From: Massilia sp. erpn
Lineage (GTDB): Bacteria; Pseudomonadota; Gammaproteobacteria; Burkholderiales; Burkholderiaceae_D
Direction of reading: 5' to 3'
DNA length: 64,000 nucleotides
Assembly (NCBI RefSeq): GCF_024400215.1
Contig: NZ_CP053748.1
Location: 4,402,001 to 4,466,000, forward strand
The position numbers and the translations under genes are program-made. Positions 62,599 through 64,000 of the stretch are shown piece by piece. The first letter of the stretch is position 1. The number at the start of each line of letters is the position of its first letter. The notes under the pieces were generated by a model, which saw only the letters and a program-made list of their open reading frames with translations, was not told where the DNA came from and ran no database searches.

Positions 62599-62612
62599 AT
62601 TGCGATCGTCAT
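62599..62612. promoter_or_regulatory. Candidate TetR operator 2
   Basis: ATTGCGATCGTCAT, a degenerate copy of operator 1 sharing the central CGATCG, just before the TetR start at 62629. Spacing between centres is 29 bases, close to three helical turns. Confidence 0.6.
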
Positions 62613-62628
62613 AACAAAGGATTTCAAC

Positions 62629-63213
62629 ATGGTTCGTTACACACAGGCACATAAGGAAGAGAGCCGCGCGCGGATTGTTGCCGCAGCCGGGAGAGGCTTC
62701 AGAAGCCATGGGTACGGCGGAATTGGCGTCGATGGTTTGGCGCGCGAGGCCGGCGTTACGCATGGCGGCTTCTATGGGCACTTCGATTCCAAGTCCGAGG
62801 CCTTCAAGGCGGCGGTCGTGGCCGGAATGCAGGAGCTCCGGGCCGGGGTCGAGATGGTCCGCGCAGAGCAGGGAACGAGCTGGGTAGGCGCATTTGCGGC
62901 TTTCTATATGGGACCCAAGCGAACATGCACCTTGGCCGAGGCGTGTACTTTGCCAAGCTTATCGGCCGAAATCGAGCGCTCGGATCCGGCCATCCGCCTT
63001 GCCTATCAGACTGAGTTACAGCTCGTCATGCAGACCGTGGCTGCAGGATTGCCGGCTGGGACTGACGCCGAACGCAGTGCGCAGGCTTGGGTGTTACTGT
63101 CGCTGCTGGCCGGCGGCGTCACCTTGGCCCGCGCGGTTCCGGACCCTGCCATGGCAGAACAGATCGCCGCAGCGGTTCTACAAGCCGCCTCCACATTGGC
63201 AGATGCAAAATAG
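62629..63213 (+). CDS. TetR family transcriptional regulator
   Basis: 194 residues from ATG 62629. TetR helix-turn-helix at about 10-55 (AAAGRGFRSHGYGGIGVDGL, AREAGVTHGGFYGHFDSKSE). The YGHF and HGGFYGHF pattern and the C-terminal helices match regulators that respond to small hydrophobic effectors (TetR_C_13-like). Divergent from the tautomerase gene with two operators between, so it likely represses both. Confidence 0.93.
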   Translation: MVRYTQAHKEESRARIVAAAGRGFRSHGYGGIGVDGLAREAGVTHGGFYGHFDSKSEAFKAAVVAGMQELRAGVEMVRAEQGTSWVGAFAAFYMGPKRTCTLAEACTLPSLSAEIERSDPAIRLAYQTELQLVMQTVAAGLPAGTDAERSAQAWVLLSLLAGGVTLARAVPDPAMAEQIAAAVLQAASTLADAK

Positions 63214-63224
63214 AAAGGCCCAAC

Positions 63225-63938
63225 CTAACCGGGCGCCAGTTTTCGGCATGGTATTGGTCCGGCCGGCCCGCCGGCAATGGTCGTCGTTTTGCTTGGCGCA
63301 GGTGGGGAGGAGGAGGGCTTGTATCCCAGCTGCGAGGCGGCAAACAGAATCTGGGTACGCGATTCCGCGTCAAAGATTTTCAATAATTCCGATACCCTAT
63401 TTTTAACGGTGCCTTCGGCGAGAAATAACTCCTTCCCAATCTGTTTATTGGATTTCCCCTTAACGACGAGATCAAAGAGTTGCCGTTGCCGGCTATTCAA
63501 ACTGGCGAGAATGTTGATGGGTATCAGATTTTTCCCATTGATGCGATCAATGGGAAAGTACTGCCCGCCTGCAATTACGGCAGTCAGAGCTGAATTAAAG
63601 GAAGACAGCTTGGATGCCTTGCCAACGAAGCCAATAGCGCCATTTTTTTTGCATGCATCCACCGTCAGGTCATCATCATTACCGGACATTGCCACAACTG
63701 GAATGCCAAAGTTGGCGGAGACCTCATAAATCAGATCGATTCCATTTGCGTCGGGCAGTTGCAGATCAAGGAATACCGCCCGGATGCTCCGGTTGTTCAG
63801 TTTTGCGGAAGCAAGTAGTTTCCTCATTTCATCAGCCGAGGCTGCAGAAATAATTTCAATATTTGCTGCCGTCGATATGGCCGCGCCGATTGCCTCAATG
63901 ACTAAGGGGTGGTCGTCAACAATGAGAATTTGGTCCAT
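63225..63938 (-). CDS. NarL/LuxR-type response regulator
   Basis: 237 residues from ATG 63938 (MDQILIVDDHPLVIEA); 20 more codons are open to 63998 but lie outside the domain. Receiver domain (about 2-120) with Asp9, Asp58 (FLDLQLPDANGID) and Lys107 (VGKASK), LuxR-type helix-turn-helix (about 145-205: NSRQRQLFDLVVKGKSNKQI, EGTVKNRVSELLK), then a Pro-rich tail. Its kinase is perhaps the hybrid kinase at 60336. The start of any gene further right is cut by the window end. Confidence 0.9.
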   Translation of the reverse strand: MDQILIVDDHPLVIEAIGAAISTAANIEIISAASADEMRKLLASAKLNNRSIRAVFLDLQLPDANGIDLIYEVSANFGIPVVAMSGNDDDLTVDACKKNGAIGFVGKASKLSSFNSALTAVIAGGQYFPIDRINGKNLIPINILASLNSRQRQLFDLVVKGKSNKQIGKELFLAEGTVKNRVSELLKIFDAESRTQILFAASQLGYKPSSSPPAPSKTTTIAGGPAGPIPCRKLAPG

Positions 63939-64000
63939 GTCGCTTGTTATTTGGTTGATGGAAAGAGTTTGACTTCTTTCGAATATTGAAGCACTCAAAC

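Noticed and set aside
1..64000. CRISPR arrays or insertion sequences
   Set aside because: No regularly spaced direct repeats and no transposase-like protein were seen in any frame.

Overview
The window looks like chromosomal DNA of a GC-rich betaproteobacterium, most likely Oxalobacteraceae (Massilia, Telluria, Duganella or Janthinobacterium type). Support: the order rseP-bamA-ompH-lpxD-fabZ-lpxA-lpxB-rnhB, the divergent ppsR/ppsA and smpB/ratA-rnfH pairs, the gloB/methyltransferase/rnhA/dnaQ block, and many exported proteins of families common in that group. The genus is an inference from protein style; no rRNA gene is present.

Region by region. 1-8902 is the core envelope block: end of rseP, bamA, ompH, lipid A genes lpxD-fabZ-lpxA-lpxB, rnhB and a SpoU-type RNA methyltransferase, tightly packed with 1-17 base overlaps. 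A REC-EAL gene follows. 10156-15488 (minus strand) is a cluster for an exported oxidation module: a TorF-type porin, a cytochrome c, a Tat-exported lactone/alditol oxidase-like flavoprotein, a Tat-exported PLP enzyme and a secreted unknown, with a divergent TetR gene. 16904-19729 is a MerR-controlled Old Yellow Enzyme plus exported acetoacetate-decarboxylase-like unit whose two divergent promoters both have the 19-base MerR spacer. 20753-22709 is a low-GC patch of small accessory genes, including an orphan Imm8-type immunity gene and a 58-residue membrane protein, separated by related short repeats. 22959-30191 is ppsR/ppsA, an nfeD/SPFH pair and three small genes.

30410-37025 is the most striking accessory locus. 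An RHS/YD-repeat protein is divided into two separately secreted polypeptides: a 1277-residue YD-repeat shell, and a 652-residue protein with its own signal peptide, two NBR1-like Ig domains, the RHS core terminus and an HNH-like C-terminal toxin domain. A candidate immunity gene follows 10 bases later. 37056-46809 holds a sirtuin, an ECF sigma/anti-sigma/subtilase/TorF-porin operon, a TIGR03118 lipoprotein that carries the same ECF-type promoter as that operon, a DUF1800/DUF1501 pair and two lipoproteins. 46915-51820 returns to core genes (smpB, ratA, rnfH, isomerase, gloB, methyltransferase, rnhA, dnaQ, tRNA-Val). 51935-63998 is mixed accessory DNA: a periplasmic binding protein, LysR/MFS pair, a decayed gap, an AT-richer pabAB fusion plus pabC, two VOC proteins, a hybrid histidine kinase, a tautomerase/TetR pair with palindromic operators, and a LuxR-type response regulator.

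Main candidates for new biology are the split secreted RHS system, the ECF regulon with its unusual subtilase, and the Tat oxidase/PLP-enzyme/cytochrome/porin cluster. All functional statements are read from sequence and recalled family knowledge; no database search was run.
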